Origin: Mastigamoeba balamuthi
Lineage: Eukaryota > Evosea > Mastigamoebida > Mastigamoebidae
Length of the DNA stretch: 55,704 bases
Assembly: GCA_902651635.1 (NCBI GenBank)
Contig: CACRSC010000057.1
Coordinates: 135,026-190,729, forward strand
Direction: 5' to 3'
This document shows, piece by piece, positions 29,318-40,633 of the stretch. Both the position numbers and the translations under genes were made by a program. Position 1 is the stretch's first letter; every line of letters begins with the position of its first letter. The notes beneath the pieces are model-generated. The model made no database searches. It saw only the letters and a program-made list of their open reading frames with translations, and had not been told where the DNA came from.

Positions 29318-31207
29318 ATGGACGAGGAGGCGCTTTCGCTTGTGGAGCTCCTGCGGGCCCGCTGCGCCGACGTGCGCGGCCCGGGCCCCGCCCCCGTGTC
29401 CTCGGACGACCCCCGAGCCCGGCGCCTCCTCCGCGCCCTGGAGCGCGCGCTGTGCCACGGCCTGCGCCCCCGCTCGCTCTGGTCCGCCCGCTGCGCCCTC
29501 TGGGACGTCCTCGTGCGCCTCCCCGACTGCCTCCCGCGCGGCTCGGACCGCGTCGACCGCGCCCGCCGCGCTGCAGCGACGCCTGCGGGCCGCGCGCGGG
29601 TGCTGCTGCGCGTGGCGCTGAACGAGGGCGACGCGGGCGACTGCGTGGCTGCGCTCGTGGGCTGCGCGGGCCTCGCGCAGAGGTTCTACGAGCCCTGGGC
29701 AGCGGTCGCCTGCCGCGGCGCTGAGGTCGCGGCGGCCCTCGAGGAGCTGCAGGCCTCGGGGGCTGCCTTCGCCCTCGAGCCCGCGCCCGAGGGCGTCGAC
29801 AGGGACGACTACTGGGACCTCCAGCCCAGAGACCCCGAGTTTGTTCATTCCCGCCCGAATCAATTGATTCCGCCCCCACAAAACGCCGGGAGACTCTGCT
29901 CGCTGCGCTCTATCCGCTCAAACCAATTGATCCCGCCTCTACAAAGGCCCGGTGACTTCGATCGCTGGCCCACCCGCCCAAATCAATTGATTTGCGCCCC
30001 AAACACCGAGAACCGCCCAGCTCGCTGTTTCAATCTGCCCAAATCAATTGATTCGCTCCGACACCACCCCCCGTGCAGCCCGCCTCCGGTGCGCGCGGTC
30101 GAGGAGTGCGCTGCGCTCGTGCGAGGGGCCAGCGCTGCGCGCGGCTGGCAGCAGGCGCTGGCGCTCTGCTCGGCCGCCTCCGAGCCGCGCCGCCTGCGGT
30201 CCGCCGCCCTGTCCTCGGCGCTCGCCCAGGCCCTCGTGCGCGCGCGGCCCTGCGTCCCCGCCTCTGCCGCCGCCGCCGCGTGCTCGCAGGCCTCTGCGCT
30301 CCTCCGCTCCTCCGCGGCCTCGCGGTCGCTGCAGGCCGCGCTGCGGGCGTCGGGCGAGTGCGGCGCTCTGCTGCGGCGCAGTCAATTGACCGCCTGCGCC
30401 TGCCGCCTGCGACGGTCTGCGCGCCTCTGCCAGCCGCTGCTCGCCTGCTGCTCCGCCGCCGCGGGCTTCCGGCTGCTCGCGGGCGCGGCGTGCGGGGCGC
30501 AGGGCCTCTGCCGGGCGCTGCTCTGCGCGCGCTCCCTCGCCTCTGCCGCCGCCCAGTCGCTGCTGCGGTGCCGCGGGGCCTCTGCGGCCCACGCGGCGGC
30601 CGTGGGCGCCTGCCGCGCGGCCCAGGCCTGCGAGCGGTCCGCGGAGCCCCGCGGGGCGTTCGTCCGAGGGTGCGCGGCCGCGGCGCAGGCCCAGGCGGCG
30701 ATGAGGTGCGCGCGGTGGGCCCCGGGGGCGCTGGTGGGCTCGCGGGGGGAGACGCCCGCGGGGAGCAGCAGCGGCGGGGAGCTGGAGCTCATCCCCATGG
30801 CCCCCACGCCGCCGCCGCTGGAGCTGCCCAGGCAGGAGCCGTGGCGCCTCATCCCCGAGTACGCCACCGCGGGGCCCGGGGCGGCGCCCAGGTCGCAGGC
30901 CCCGAGGTTGCGGCCGCACTGGGTGGTGCGCATCGAATCAATTGATTTATAAAATTGACTGCCACTTCGCATCGCCCCCCCGCCCACGGCTGACACACGG
31001 CAAACACCTGCGGGGCAGAGCGACAAGACGAGCAGCATCTGCCCGTGCTGCAGGCAGGCGTTCACCATCACGAGGCGCAAGCACCACTGCAGGAGCTGCG
31101 GCAACCTCGTGTGCAAGGGCTGCTCCGAGAAGATCGAGCTGCCCAACCTGCGCTACGCGGCCCCCGTGCGGGTGTGCGACCCCTGCAGGCAGATGTTCTA
31201 CACCTGA
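29318..31207 (+). CDS. RUN-FYVE domain protein
   Basis: ATG 29318. Proposed exons 29318-29838, 30079-30925 and 31019-31207. The N-terminal 170 residues are RUN-like: helical, with LRALERALCHGLRP and LWDVLVRLP segments resembling RUN domains that bind small GTPases. An Ala/Arg/Cys-rich region follows. The last exon encodes CPCCRQAFTITRRKHHCRSC, the R-K-HHCR phosphatidylinositol-3-phosphate site and Cys pairs of a FYVE finger, ending CDPCRQMFYT. The order RUN then FYVE fits RUFY-like endosomal adaptors. The first intron is full of a 60-base minisatellite and remains open in frame, so it could also be translated. The second intron starts GTGCGC and carries TCAATTGA. Confidence 0.75.
29862..30060 (+). 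repeat. About 60-bp minisatellite with AATCAATTGATT cores
   Basis: Four imperfect units, each with CGCCCAAATCAATTGATT or a near form, followed by a C-rich stretch and a CTCGCTG-like segment. Cores lie near 29866, 29925, 29984 and 30041. It fills a proposed intron of the RUN-FYVE gene. Confidence 0.7.
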
Positions 31208-31388
31208 GGGGGGGGAGGGTGGGGGATGGCGGCACGCAGCAGGCGGCAGCGGTCCCTCCGCAGACTAGACTAAGACGACTTTTAATAGCCAATACCGAAA
31301 AATCTACAGCTCTGGATTCTTCTCCTCATGACATCACCAGTTACATCAGATTCTCTCAGGCACAGCAAAGGTTCTCCACAGGGGGACA

Positions 31389-32654
31389 ATGTCCGAGCAG
31401 CAGCAGCAGCAGCAGGAGGTGCAGGAGGTGGTGGCGCAGGAGGAGGTGGCGCAGCAGCAGCAGGAGCAGCAGCAGTGCGAGGCCGAGGCGACGGCGCTGT
31501 CCGAGGCCGGGGGCGAGCACGTGCTCGAGTCGCCCTGGACGCTCTGGTTCTCCAAGAAGCGCAACAAGTCCTACGAGGAGTCGCTCGAGAAGCTCATCAC
31601 CGTGGCCTCGATCGAGGGCTTCGCGAGGTCCGCCTCCTCTCTCCCCCTCTCTCTCCCCCCGCCGTTGGCCCTCCCTCGCGCACCCCCCTCGCGCGCGGTC
31701 CTGTTTTTCGAGATGAATATCGCGATCTCTGAGGCCATAAATATCTCGCTCACGTTCCGTCCCCCCTTACTACCGTCCGGGCTGCGGTGGACGCCACCAC
31801 AGGGTGTACAAGTATCTGCAGAGGCCGTCGCAGCTGCCCAACAATTCGGATTACTACGTTTTCAGGAACGAGACCAAGCCCATGTGGGAGGTGAGGCCGC
31901 ACAACAAGGCACCTTGCAGAGGGGGCGGGGTGGGTGTGGTAACCTCTGGCTGCTGGGGGAGCAGCCATGGCTGCCCGTCCGGATGCGACGCAAGGCATCT
32001 GGTGAAGGCGGGGCGGGTCCATAGATGCTATTCTGGATGTGACACAAGGCATCTTCTGGATGGTTCTGCTGGCTGCTGGGGCTGGGGGAGCAGCCATGGT
32101 TACTGCCTATCCTTTGGTCTCCGTGCTGACTGACAGGCTGGCCTGTGCCCTGCAGAACTGGCCCAACGGTGGCTGCTGGATCGTCAAGGTCGCCAAGAAG
32201 AGCCCCGAGCTGGACAGGATGTGGGAGGACCTCGTGCGGGCTTTCTGTTGCTGCGCCCTCCCCCTCGCGGCGGATTCATGTTGCTGACTGATCCCCCGTA
32301 TCTTCTTGGAATCCGCGGCCAGCTCTTTGCGGCGATTGGCGAGCTTTTTGCGGAGCCTGAGGTCATGGGCGTCGTTGCCAGCGTCAGGAAAAAGTACGAC
32401 ACTGTCTGCGTCTGGATGAACTCTGACGTCCGCCGTGTCGGGTACGCCGTCTCCTCCGCGGAATCTCCGCCTCCGCTGTTGACGTGGATTCTGAAATCTC
32501 TGCTTTTCCCCTCGCGATATCTCTATCTCTGCGCAGCGAGAAGATCAAGTCGCTGCTGGGGCTCACTGGCGACATGATCGAGTACAAGAGCAACAAGACG
32601 GCGATGAAGGACGGCTCGACGTACCGCAACGCCCTGCACGTCGCGATCCCCTGA
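31389..32654 (+). CDS. eIF4E: Translation initiation factor eIF4E
   Basis: Exons 31389-31627, 31803-31890, 32156-32233, 32323-32441 and 32537-32654; all phases join. The mRNA cap-binding subunit of eIF4F, or a 4E family member. The sequence shows the family core: SPWTLWFSKK near residue 45, a helix with FARVYKYL, then ETKPMWE (the cap-stacking Trp and Glu), GGCWIV, LDRMWEDL, a GVVASVRKK segment that contacts the cap phosphates, VCVWMN and a C-terminal KDGSTYRN. The N-terminus is Gln/Glu-rich. At the usual Trp of FWxLY the protein has Arg, so it may be a divergent 4E or 4EHP-like paralog. Donors include GTCCGC, GTGAGG, GTGCGG and GTACGC. Confidence 0.9.
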
Positions 32655-33365
32655 AGTGGCCCCGCTTCTCCGCGATCACCCCCGCCAGAATGTCGCATCA
32701 CTTGCACCGGGCCAGCACAGCACCTCCCTCCCTCCCCACAGCGCTCGGCTGTTCCGCACTGCAGCAGCGCAATGGCAGAGCCGCTGGCTGGGCTGTGGGC
32801 GGCGACTGGGTGCGGCGCCCCGCAACCCGCAGGGGCTCCGCAGCCCCCAGCGGGCCCAGCAGAGGCAGAGCATAAGAAAGAAAAGCAAACAAAAAGACAA
32901 CATAAGCCAAACAAACGCAATGACTGACCCCAGGGGGACCCCCGGGGAACGCCCGCCGCAGCACGGGGCACTCTGCAGCGGCGCGTTACGTGAATGACGG
33001 TTAGTGCATGTGCACAAACGAGCGTCTATGGGAAACGTGCAGGGTCGTACCGGTCGCGCGTATGCCGCATCGGGGCATGTGTCACGTCAGATTGCGAGAT
33101 TTCCCCACACCGAATCGAGATCTTTTTCCACTCCGGGCACAACTTTGTTGTTTCGCCCCCCAACACACTCCCCCCAGGCGGGGCGCAGAGATCCCAGCAG
33201 CAGCGGACAGGGCCCCCCGATCCCCCCACCACCGTTGTGCACTCGCAAAACTCCACTCTGCACCCACACTTCCCCCGGGGCCGCTGTTTCTGCAGGCTTG
33301 CCCCACAGAGGTGACAGAGAGAAGAGCACAGGGCACTGGGGATAGAGAGGCACCGGAGGGGCGCC
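32655..33365. other. Intergenic region
   Basis: About 710 bases between the eIF4E and hydrolase-like genes. GC-rich with A-rich patches (32876-32910). Some frames are open on both strands, but none has recognisable content. Probably 3' UTR and promoter. Confidence 0.4.
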
Positions 33366-35273
33366 ATGAGCTGCACGGTCACCCCCCCGCACCGCACGGA
33401 CCACCCGGAGCACGTGTCGCTTCACATCACCTTCGGCCCCGACGTGCCGCAGCCCGCGGCCCACCGCCTGCGCCCGCGCACGTACGTGCACGCGGCCTCG
33501 CGCACGGTCTGCACGGTCCTCTCGCGCGTCGCGGCCCACGAGGGCCTCGCGGTGCCCGCGTCGGCGCTCGAGCTCGCGCTGCCCGACGGCACCGCTGTCG
33601 CCTCGGATACCCGTTTGGGAAGCCTGCGTCACTCGCCCACGTCACGGAGAAACGCCTGCGATGACGCCCGCGGCCGGGGAAATGCCTGCGCTGACGCACT
33701 GCTGCCACATCACGGCCGGGGAAATGCCTGCGATGACGCGGTGGTCGAGGTCGTCTGCAGGATGCGCGCGGGCCCCGCGTGGGTGCCGCCCGCGCCCTCG
33801 CCGCCGGTGTCGCCGGGCCCGCTGTGCCGCGAGCGCGCGTGGTCGTCGCTCGAGGACCTGCGCAGCGCGCTGGCCGTCGCGTCGCCCCCGCCCCCGGCGG
33901 CCTCCGGGCCCGTCAGCTCGCCGCCGACGCCGCACCTCGTCGTCGCGGGCTCGCACAGGGTCGTCGTGCTCTCGCCGCAGCCGCGCAGGTGCTCGGGCCC
34001 CGACGTGCCGCCCGACACGGTGTGGCTGGGCCGCGACCGCGCGCTCCCCGCCCTCTTTGTCCGCTGCTACCGGTAAGCCCCCGGCCCATTCGTGGCGCCC
34101 CCGCATGACGTCATGCTGATTTCCAGATTCTCACCGAAATATCTCGCGATATTCCCGTATCTCCCGTCGCACAGGAACGAGAACGGGGAGCGGACGCCTA
34201 CGGTCGTATGGTGCTGCGCCGACGGCGAGACGCTGTGGGAGGCGGAGCCCCTGGCGCGGAGGTTCTCGGAGGTGTACCAGGCGTCGGTGCTGGTGCCCGC
34301 GAGCTCCCCCGCCGGCAGCTGCCTCGACGAGCGCCGCGTGCGCGACCTCTCGCTGGCCCTCGCCCACGCCTCGGCCGCCGCCGCCGCCCCAGTCTACCTC
34401 CTGGGCCGCTCGCGGGCCGCCGGCATCGTCCTGCGCCTGCTGCTCTCTGTCTGCAGCGCCGCCGGCGCCGTGCTGCTCGACGCCCCCGCCAGCGTCGTCG
34501 CGGAGGTCCCCGGCTTTGTGCGCGCTGCCCGCGGCCTCGCGGTGCCCGTGCTGCTCTTCGCCAGCACGCGGGCCGCCATGCCCGAGCAGCGCGCGCTCTG
34601 GGCGGCGCTGGCGGGCAGGCGGGCCGCCGGTCAGCAGCAGCGGCCGCGGTGCTGCGAGAGCCGCCTGACCCGCGCGGTGGGCTGCGAGATGTGCGCCCCC
34701 ATGAGCACGGCCCTCCGCCAGCTCCTCCGCACGCCCCGCGGCCAGCGCCCGCGCCCGCCGAGCCCGCGGGGCGGCGGCCCCTTTGCCGCGTGGCTGCTCG
34801 CGCGCGGCGCCGCGCACCTCGAGGGGCCGCTCGCCCGCTGCGGCTGCCGCTCGCTGCTGGCGCTCTCCCGCCTCGACCCGCGGGCGCTGGCGCAGCTGCT
34901 GCAGCAGCAGCTCTCTGCCGAGGAGGCCTGCGCGCTCGCGGGGCTGCGCGTCGCGGCGCAGGGCTGCGTCGACGCCTGGCGGGTGTGCAAGAGGGGCGTG
35001 CGGGCCGTGCGTCCTGCGCGCGCGGTGGCGAGGCAGGTCCCCGGGTGGGCGCAGGCGCCGCGCCCGGCGTCCCCGGCGCCGGCGGCGCACGCGGGCGAAG
35101 GGGTGCGCGCGAGGCGGACGTCGCTGTCGACGGCCGCGGGGGCGGCGCTGCTCAGGGTGTCGTCGACGATCGGGCGGGCGCTGCTCAAGACGCCGGCGGG
35201 GGACGACGGCGAGGCCAGGGCGCCCAGGCACTCGCTCAGCCGCTCGGTGAGCTCGCTGTGGTTCAGGTCCTAG
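33366..35273 (+). CDS. Alpha/beta-hydrolase-like protein with N-terminal extension
   Basis: Exons 33366-34072 and 34175-35273 (intron donor GTAAGC, acceptor CGCACAG), about 601 residues. Another intron may cover 33605-33768, where a minisatellite with GGGGAAATGCCTGCG recurs; the frame stays open through it. The second exon has a predicted strand TVVWCCADGE, then YLLGRSRAAGIVLRL, a G-x-S-x-x-x-G nucleophile-elbow-like motif, followed by a strand ending AVLLDAP, as in ABHD17/serine-hydrolase-type folds. The C-terminal 250 residues are Ala/Arg/Leu-rich helices with Ser/Arg at the end. I see no clear catalytic His. The hydrolase call is tentative. Confidence 0.45.
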
Positions 35274-35840
35274 CACGCACCACGGCCTGCGCGGGCGCTG
35301 GCCTCTGGCCGGGTAGTGACCTGGCTTTATTTATGTCGCGCGGCGCACCTCTGAACAAGCATCGAAGAGCGCTCCGCAACAACGCTGCTCTCCCGCTGTA
35401 CAGAACCACATTCAGTCGAGGCTAACGGCAATCAACCATGCCCAAGGCAATGCCGAGTGCGCGTCCAGTTACTGTCGTATGACATGAAGCACGCGGCTGC
35501 TGCTGCTTGTTGACGCCGAGCCTTCGTATCCGCACTGCGTTGGGTATGGTAGATTTGGGGCAGTCTGGACTGCAGCCATTTTTTCTGCTATGCCCCGGGG
35601 TGCTGGTCAGGATAGAAAGCACGGGGGAGCGCTGCGCAATGATTCTTGAGGCGAGGGGATCCCTGACGCTGGGTTGCTGATTCCAGAGTGCCTGCCGTAT
35701 ACTTCCCTCACTGCTGTGTGGGCTCTGTGCCTTGGCTGAAACTTCGTGTATGAACTCTGCAGAATGTGAGTGTCTCATACATAAAAATGATGGAGGATCA
35801 TGCAATTCCAAATCGTATTTGCATAAGAAAAGTAAAAATT
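35274..35840. other. Intergenic region
   Basis: Falling GC content toward the AT-rich repeat region. One minus-strand frame of 129 codons (35422-35811) has no recognisable content and is probably chance. Nothing else is seen. Confidence 0.4.
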
Positions 35841-35924
35841 CGACAGCTGCAGGATTTGAACCTACGCCTCCGTTGGGAGAATTGATTTCGAGTCAATCGC
35901 CTTAGACCGCTCGGCCAAGCTGTC
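35841..35924 (-). tRNA. tRNA-Ser (anticodon CGA), copy 2
   Basis: Same 84-base sequence as the copy at 29124-29207: type II serine tRNA, CGA anticodon, no CCA. Flanks differ, so only the tRNA is shared. Confidence 0.95.
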
Positions 35925-36359
35925 ATTTACAAAAATTAAAGCATAAATTCGACTACAAACATTCCATGCGCATTACCAAGGCAATACAACCGAGTGTCTC
36001 ACTCTGTGTTTTTCAGATTTCCTCTCTCGTATTCTTTCCCTACTGGTGGCTGAACATGTATGAGATCTAGTTACTCTGCAAGTGAAGTATAACATAAAGC
36101 AAAAGGCTTTGTGTGGTGGAAGACACAGTTGTCTCTCAGTCTCTCAGAGTAATTGCTCAATAGAGGTGCTCTCACCACATCATGTTCATCATGAAGAAGT
36201 TCATGATAATTAAAGGCAAAGATAATGACCACTGCCAGCTCACCAGTTCCTTCATCTCTTCCTTGTAATCTCTTTACTGATGTACAATCAGAACACGATT
36301 TACAAGGCACTGAAGTTATGAAACTATAGCAAAATCTGTTATTTTATTGTGAGTTATAA
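35925..36359. other. AT-rich intergenic region
   Basis: No gene found. AT-rich DNA between tRNA-Ser copy 2 and the decayed transposon copy. Confidence 0.4.
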
Positions 36360-37400
36360 TCATACAATTACAGATATGGATCTTAGACTTCTGAAGAGCC
36401 TTGAAAATGAAATGATTTGAAAGTACTTCTTAAATTTGTCTCTGTGCAGCAAGTCTGTAATACACATTAGTTTCATTTTTGATACTCCTTGGCAGGAGAT
36501 CTGGCAGTTAAACTGAAACAAGTAGCATAGTTTCGTGAAATCAAGGTTAACATTTCGTACATCTTTCACCTTCATAGCCGGAATTCGTTAAAAAGTTATT
36601 AGAATGCCTTTCTTCAGCAAGAAAAAAAAGACAAAGGCAGAAGGCAGAACGGAGAAATGCAGCCAAAAGAGCTTCACATAGGGTTCTCGTTCTGTTAAGG
36701 GATTTCTGAGAGTAAAAAGCACATTCTCTGAGTGTTTACTGCATCAGAACCCTTTCTCTGCAGTTCTTCCCAAAAGACAGACCAGTAGAACAAAATCAAC
36801 AAGAGAAGGTATGAACTGATTTAGAACGTGCAATTATTAATTCCAACAAAGCCAACAGGATGACAACCAGAGACTTCAATTACATAACTCTCTTCCACAG
36901 TCTGGGACGCATTGTATCAGACCTTGAGAAGCAGGTAACTCAACTTGGTACTGAGAATCCAGCCTATCTTCTGAAGGTAAATAATTCAATATAATTGATT
37001 CGAACAAGAAACATTACAGTGTCTATGAGAAGTAAACAATGAAGGAATTGAAAATCCCTGGGGTTTTTCAGATGTTTAATTCCTTCTCTGTAGGAGACCA
37101 GAAGAAGCACATTCAGATTATTTACAATCAGCATCATATCCAACATCTTCAAAAGAACAACCCCAGCTTAAGAAAAGAGGAGATTGTATAGATTCCAGAT
37201 CGTGAAATCAGAGAACTTGATGGAAGAGTAAAGAGATACTTTCACTTCGAGTTCTCTGATGCTTCAGACAGTCTTCTTTACTGTAGGAGCTCAGAGGAAG
37301 AGGAAGCTCTGTCTACTGCAGTGATATCCAATATGAATTGAATGATGTAATACAATTTTCAAGAATAAATTCGTTTTTTGTTCTTTTCTCCCAGAGTAGG
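36360..37400 (+). mobile_element. Decayed, internally deleted copy of the DNA transposon
   Basis: Matches parts of the intact transposon in order: 36466-36990 corresponds to about 13640-14160 (including the start ATG at 36604), 37103-37165 to about 14890-14955, and 37172-37340 to about 15570-15750. The middle of the gene is deleted. Many differences are transitions; for example CAGCGTCATGTCCAGCGTC in the intact copy reads CAGCATCATATCCAACATC here. Stops and frameshifts mean no protein. Terminal repeats could not be placed. Confidence 0.8.
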
Positions 37401-37714
37401 TTAAATAATTAAGATATCAAAAATATATAAAGCAGCAAATCAACCCATAAGATAATTCTACTAAAGAAGTAGCATTACTAGACCAATTAATTCACTACAG
37501 TGACTGTGAGATATCACATGCCCCTTTATTTTCAGTACTACAGCACTGAGGGCAATGAACTCAAATGATTATGAATGAAAAACAAGCTTATGGCTCTAGT
37601 GAATGAGTACTTCTTCAGTTTGGGATTTCAGGCAGTGTATGCCAAGGCAGGTGCATTGCACAAATCCCTGAAGTGTGAAGAGAAGCCTATTGTTATTGCT
37701 CTGCAGAAGAACAC

Positions 37715-37990
37715 ATTAAGCAATGTAGCAGCATGTAGTGGACCCTGCCACAGCAGTGCATAGTATGATGAATGAACTATGTGGTGTAGTAGAGGGTTCA
37801 CTATGCATGATGTGTAGCGCAGCATATAGCAGCATCATGAATAGCAATGTGTAGTGGCATTATACATAGTGATGTGTAGCAGACCCTCCGCTATGTTGCA
37901 TAGTTCATTCATTGCACTATGCACTGCTGCAGCAGGGTCTGCTACATGCCACTACACATGAAGGCACTACATGCCACTACATAATTATGC
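37715..37990. repeat. TAGCAG/TAGTGG array 4 (CpG-depleted relative)
   Basis: Same architecture as arrays 1-3, but the words are TAGCAGCATGTAGTGGACC, CACTGCTGCAGCAG and CACTACA: almost every CG of TAGCGG is CA or TG. Both orientations occur, with a dyad near 37785 and 37905. Confidence 0.75.
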
Positions 37991-38224
37991 AGCCCACCTC
38001 TTCACTACAATTCTCAAACATTTCCTTTCATACCTAAATCAAGTGATTAAACAACAATTTTACCTGCCATTAAAAGAACAGGCAGGTCATGTTTTTACTT
38101 TTGAAGGAGAGAAGCCCAGGGCAGCAGAAAACGTTTGAGTGAGAAGAGTAGGAAGAGAGATCACTGAGGACCAGCAAGTATCAGAGAAGAGAATGAATGA
38201 ACCAGCATCAGCTTTCGGTATGTG
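37991..38224. other. Spacer between arrays 4 and 5
   Basis: AT-rich, without a gene. It occupies the same place between arrays as the gene-bearing segment at 22.1-25.3 kb, but I see no alignable exon. Confidence 0.35.
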
Positions 38225-38830
38225 CTGCTAAATGAGTGTCTTCTGCTATGCTATATAGTAGACTGAAGTGCCTTCTGCTATGTGGTGTATCAGACACAAT
38301 GCTATAGTAATGCATTTGCAGAAGGTCTGCTATACAGTGCTACACTGATACTCTCTGCTATGTAGCATAGCAGAAGGCACTAGAGCACCTTTCACTGTGT
38401 GTTTGGTGTAGCAGACCCTACAGTTAGTGTAGCAGCAGTGTGTAGCAGACCTTCTGCAATACACCACTACAAATACCTCTGCGATGTGCCACTACTCATA
38501 CCTTTGCTATGCACTGCTACATAAAAACCTTCACTACATGCCACTATGCATACCTTTACTATGCACTACTATGCTAAAACCTCTGCTACACACTGCTATG
38601 CATACCTTCACTACTTATCACTATGCAAATACCTCTGCTATGCAGTGTAGCAGACCCTGTGTGGCAGTGCATAGTGGATCTGCCTCTGCTACACATTGCT
38701 ATATGACATCTGCTACACAGTGTAGCAGATCCCATTCTGCTATGCACTGCTACACAGATGCCACTATGCACTGCAGCAGCAATTTACTTCCACTACACTA
38801 TGTAGTGAAGCATGTGTAGCAGTATGAAGA
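38225..38830. repeat. TAGCAG/TAGTGG array 5 (CpG-depleted relative)
   Basis: About 600 bases of CTGCTATG, TGTAGCAGACC, CACTACATGCCACTATGC and similar words in both orientations. CG is almost absent. Clearly the same family as arrays 1-3 after loss of CpG. Confidence 0.75.
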
Positions 38831-39355
38831 GGAACTGGATCCACTATAGCATGTAAATGTGATCGACATGTCTGTGCAGAAGCAATGCTGAAATACTCTA
38901 TGTCAGCATTCCACAGGCAAAGCAGAGCAGACATTCACATATATCAAAGACATGAAAACCAAAAACGCATGGAATTCCATATTCAGATCCGAAATCACAG
39001 GTTTCAATCTCAGACAGTACCTTAATTTCTCAGCTCATTTAGTGTTCATATATTCTCGTCTCTATTAAGCACAATTCCTCTTTCACAGTTTTTATTTATG
39101 ATAGTTGGATCTCATGTGATGTCAGCTGGTTTTCAAAATAATATTTATCAACATTCTCTTTAGTGTTTCTAGTACTAGTTGAGCTAAGCATCTTAACTTC
39201 TTATTTGAAGATGAAATCCGTTCTTCATGTGATCTATTTATTCCTTGTACTTCAAGGTATCTTGCCTCCACTTCTTGGTATGATTCCAGTATGTGACAAT
39301 GCAAAATCAGGCTTGCATTGGAGGCGCAGTGCGTGGGAAGCTCAGAAAAAGATTT
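38831..39355. other. AT-rich intergenic region
   Basis: No gene found. Short open frames on both strands (for example 39163-39420) show no coding pattern. Confidence 0.4.
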
Positions 39356-39439
39356 CGACAGCTGCAGGATTTGAACCTACGCCTCCGTTGGGAGAATTGA
39401 TTTCGAGTCAATCGCCTTAGACCGCTCGGCCAAGCTGTC
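39356..39439 (-). tRNA. tRNA-Ser (anticodon CGA), copy 3
   Basis: Identical 84-base type II serine tRNA with CGA anticodon. It lies 177 bases upstream of the GOT1 gene in divergent orientation. Confidence 0.95.
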
Positions 39440-39615
39440 ATTCACATATTTCAAAGCTCATAAGAGCCCTGACGGAGAGCATACACTGCCCACTACAAAG
39501 AGATCTTCGTATCTTACGCGTTTGTTGCTGTGTTTTTGAAAACCCGCCGACCACAAGCCGGGCAGGCAGGCACAGAGCAGCGCCAGGGCGTCTTCCCTCC
39601 CCCCGCTGAGCGACC

Positions 39616-40386
39616 ATGTTCGCCTACTCGGACACGCAGAGTGCGTCCCCCCTCCCCCTTCTCCTCCACCCCCCTCTCTTCTCTCCTCTTGCTCTGGTGG
39701 CACCCACCACCCACCCTTGCACCCTTGTGCCACGTCGCATCGCGGCTGACAAGAGGCATCCTCGTGCTGGTGGTGGTGGTGGTGGTGCTGGTGCTGGTGC
39801 TGGTGCCCTGTGTGTTGTGGGTGCGTGGTGGGCGCACAGAGATCGGGGTGCTGCTGACGGTCATCTCGATCGTCTTTGTCTTCCTGGGCGTCGTGCTCTT
39901 CTTCGACCGCGGCCTCCTCACCCTCGGCAACGTCCTCTTCCTCGCCGGCGTCGCCATGGCCATCGGGCCCTGCCGCGCCCGCCGCTTCTTCATGCGCAAG
40001 ATCCGCGGCAGCCTCTGCTTCTTCGCGGGTCTCGCCCTCGTCGTCTGCGGCTGGACCTTCATCGGCATGGTCCTCGAGGCCGTCGGCTTCTTCAATCTCT
40101 TTGGGTGCGATCTTCTCTCTCGCTATCTTCCCCAGATTCTCCCTCCGCTTTGCCTGCGCCACGTCACGGGGCTGACATGTCGCGTCGTAGGAACTTCTTC
40201 CCCGTCTTCTTCGCTGCGATGAGACGAATGCCCGTCGTCGGGCCGCTGCTGTGCGCCCCGGGCATCAGACAGGTGAGCCCCGCTGCCCTCTGCCCTCTGC
40301 CGCTGTCTGCCGGCGCCTCACGTGCCGCTGCTGCGCAGTTTATCGACAAGGTCTTTGGCGAGCCCGGCGAGACGCTGCCGCTCTAG
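39616..40386 (+). CDS. GOT1: GOT1-like vesicle transport protein
   Basis: Exons 39616-39640, 39840-40104, 40191-40272 and 40339-40386, 139 residues; donors GTGCGT, GTGCGA and GTGAGC. The short first exon encodes MFAYSDTQ. The rest has four hydrophobic helices and matches the Got1/Sft2-type family: IGVLLTVISIVFVFLGVVLF, FDRGLLTLGNVLFLAGVAM, GWTFIGMVLEAVGFFNLF, FFPVFFAAMRRMPVVG and the tail PGIRQFIDKV. The family works in ER-Golgi and Golgi vesicle transport. The length is as expected. The first intron contains GGT/GCT microsatellite repeats. Confidence 0.92.
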   Translation: MFAYSDTQSASPLPLLLHPPLFSPLALVAPTTHPCTLVPRRIAADKRHPRAGGGGGGAGAGAGALCVVGAWWAHRDRGAADGHLDRLCLPGRRALLRPRPPHPRQRPLPRRRRHGHRALPRPPLLHAQDPRQPLLLRGSRPRRLRLDLHRHGPRGRRLLQSLWVRSSLSLSSPDSPSALPAPRHGADMSRRRNFFPVFFAAMRRMPVVGPLLCAPGIRQVSPAALCPLPLSAGASRAAAAQFIDKVFGEPGETLPL

Positions 40387-40633
40387 GGAGGGCGCGAGGG
40401 GAGGTGGTGAGGCCGTGCCCGCGCACTCCGAGGGGCAGCAGTCCCCTGCCGTGCGTGCCCCCGGCCTCGTGGTCTCGTATTCGTCATTTGCGGAAATGGA
40501 ATCTGGAACAGGTTCTTTTCAAATCACGCGATCAATCTGCCCCTCCCCCTCCGAGGGAGATACGCGAATCAGGGCCACTTCTCTATTTCTCCCGGGTTGG
40601 TCGGAGGTGCCCACTGGCCTCGGGGTGGAGCCC

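Noticed and set aside
29145-35276. Long minus-strand frames opposite the GC-rich host genes
   Set aside because: They are Arg/Gly/Pro-rich shadows caused by high GC content; the plus frames carry RUN, FYVE, eIF4E and hydrolase-like motifs.
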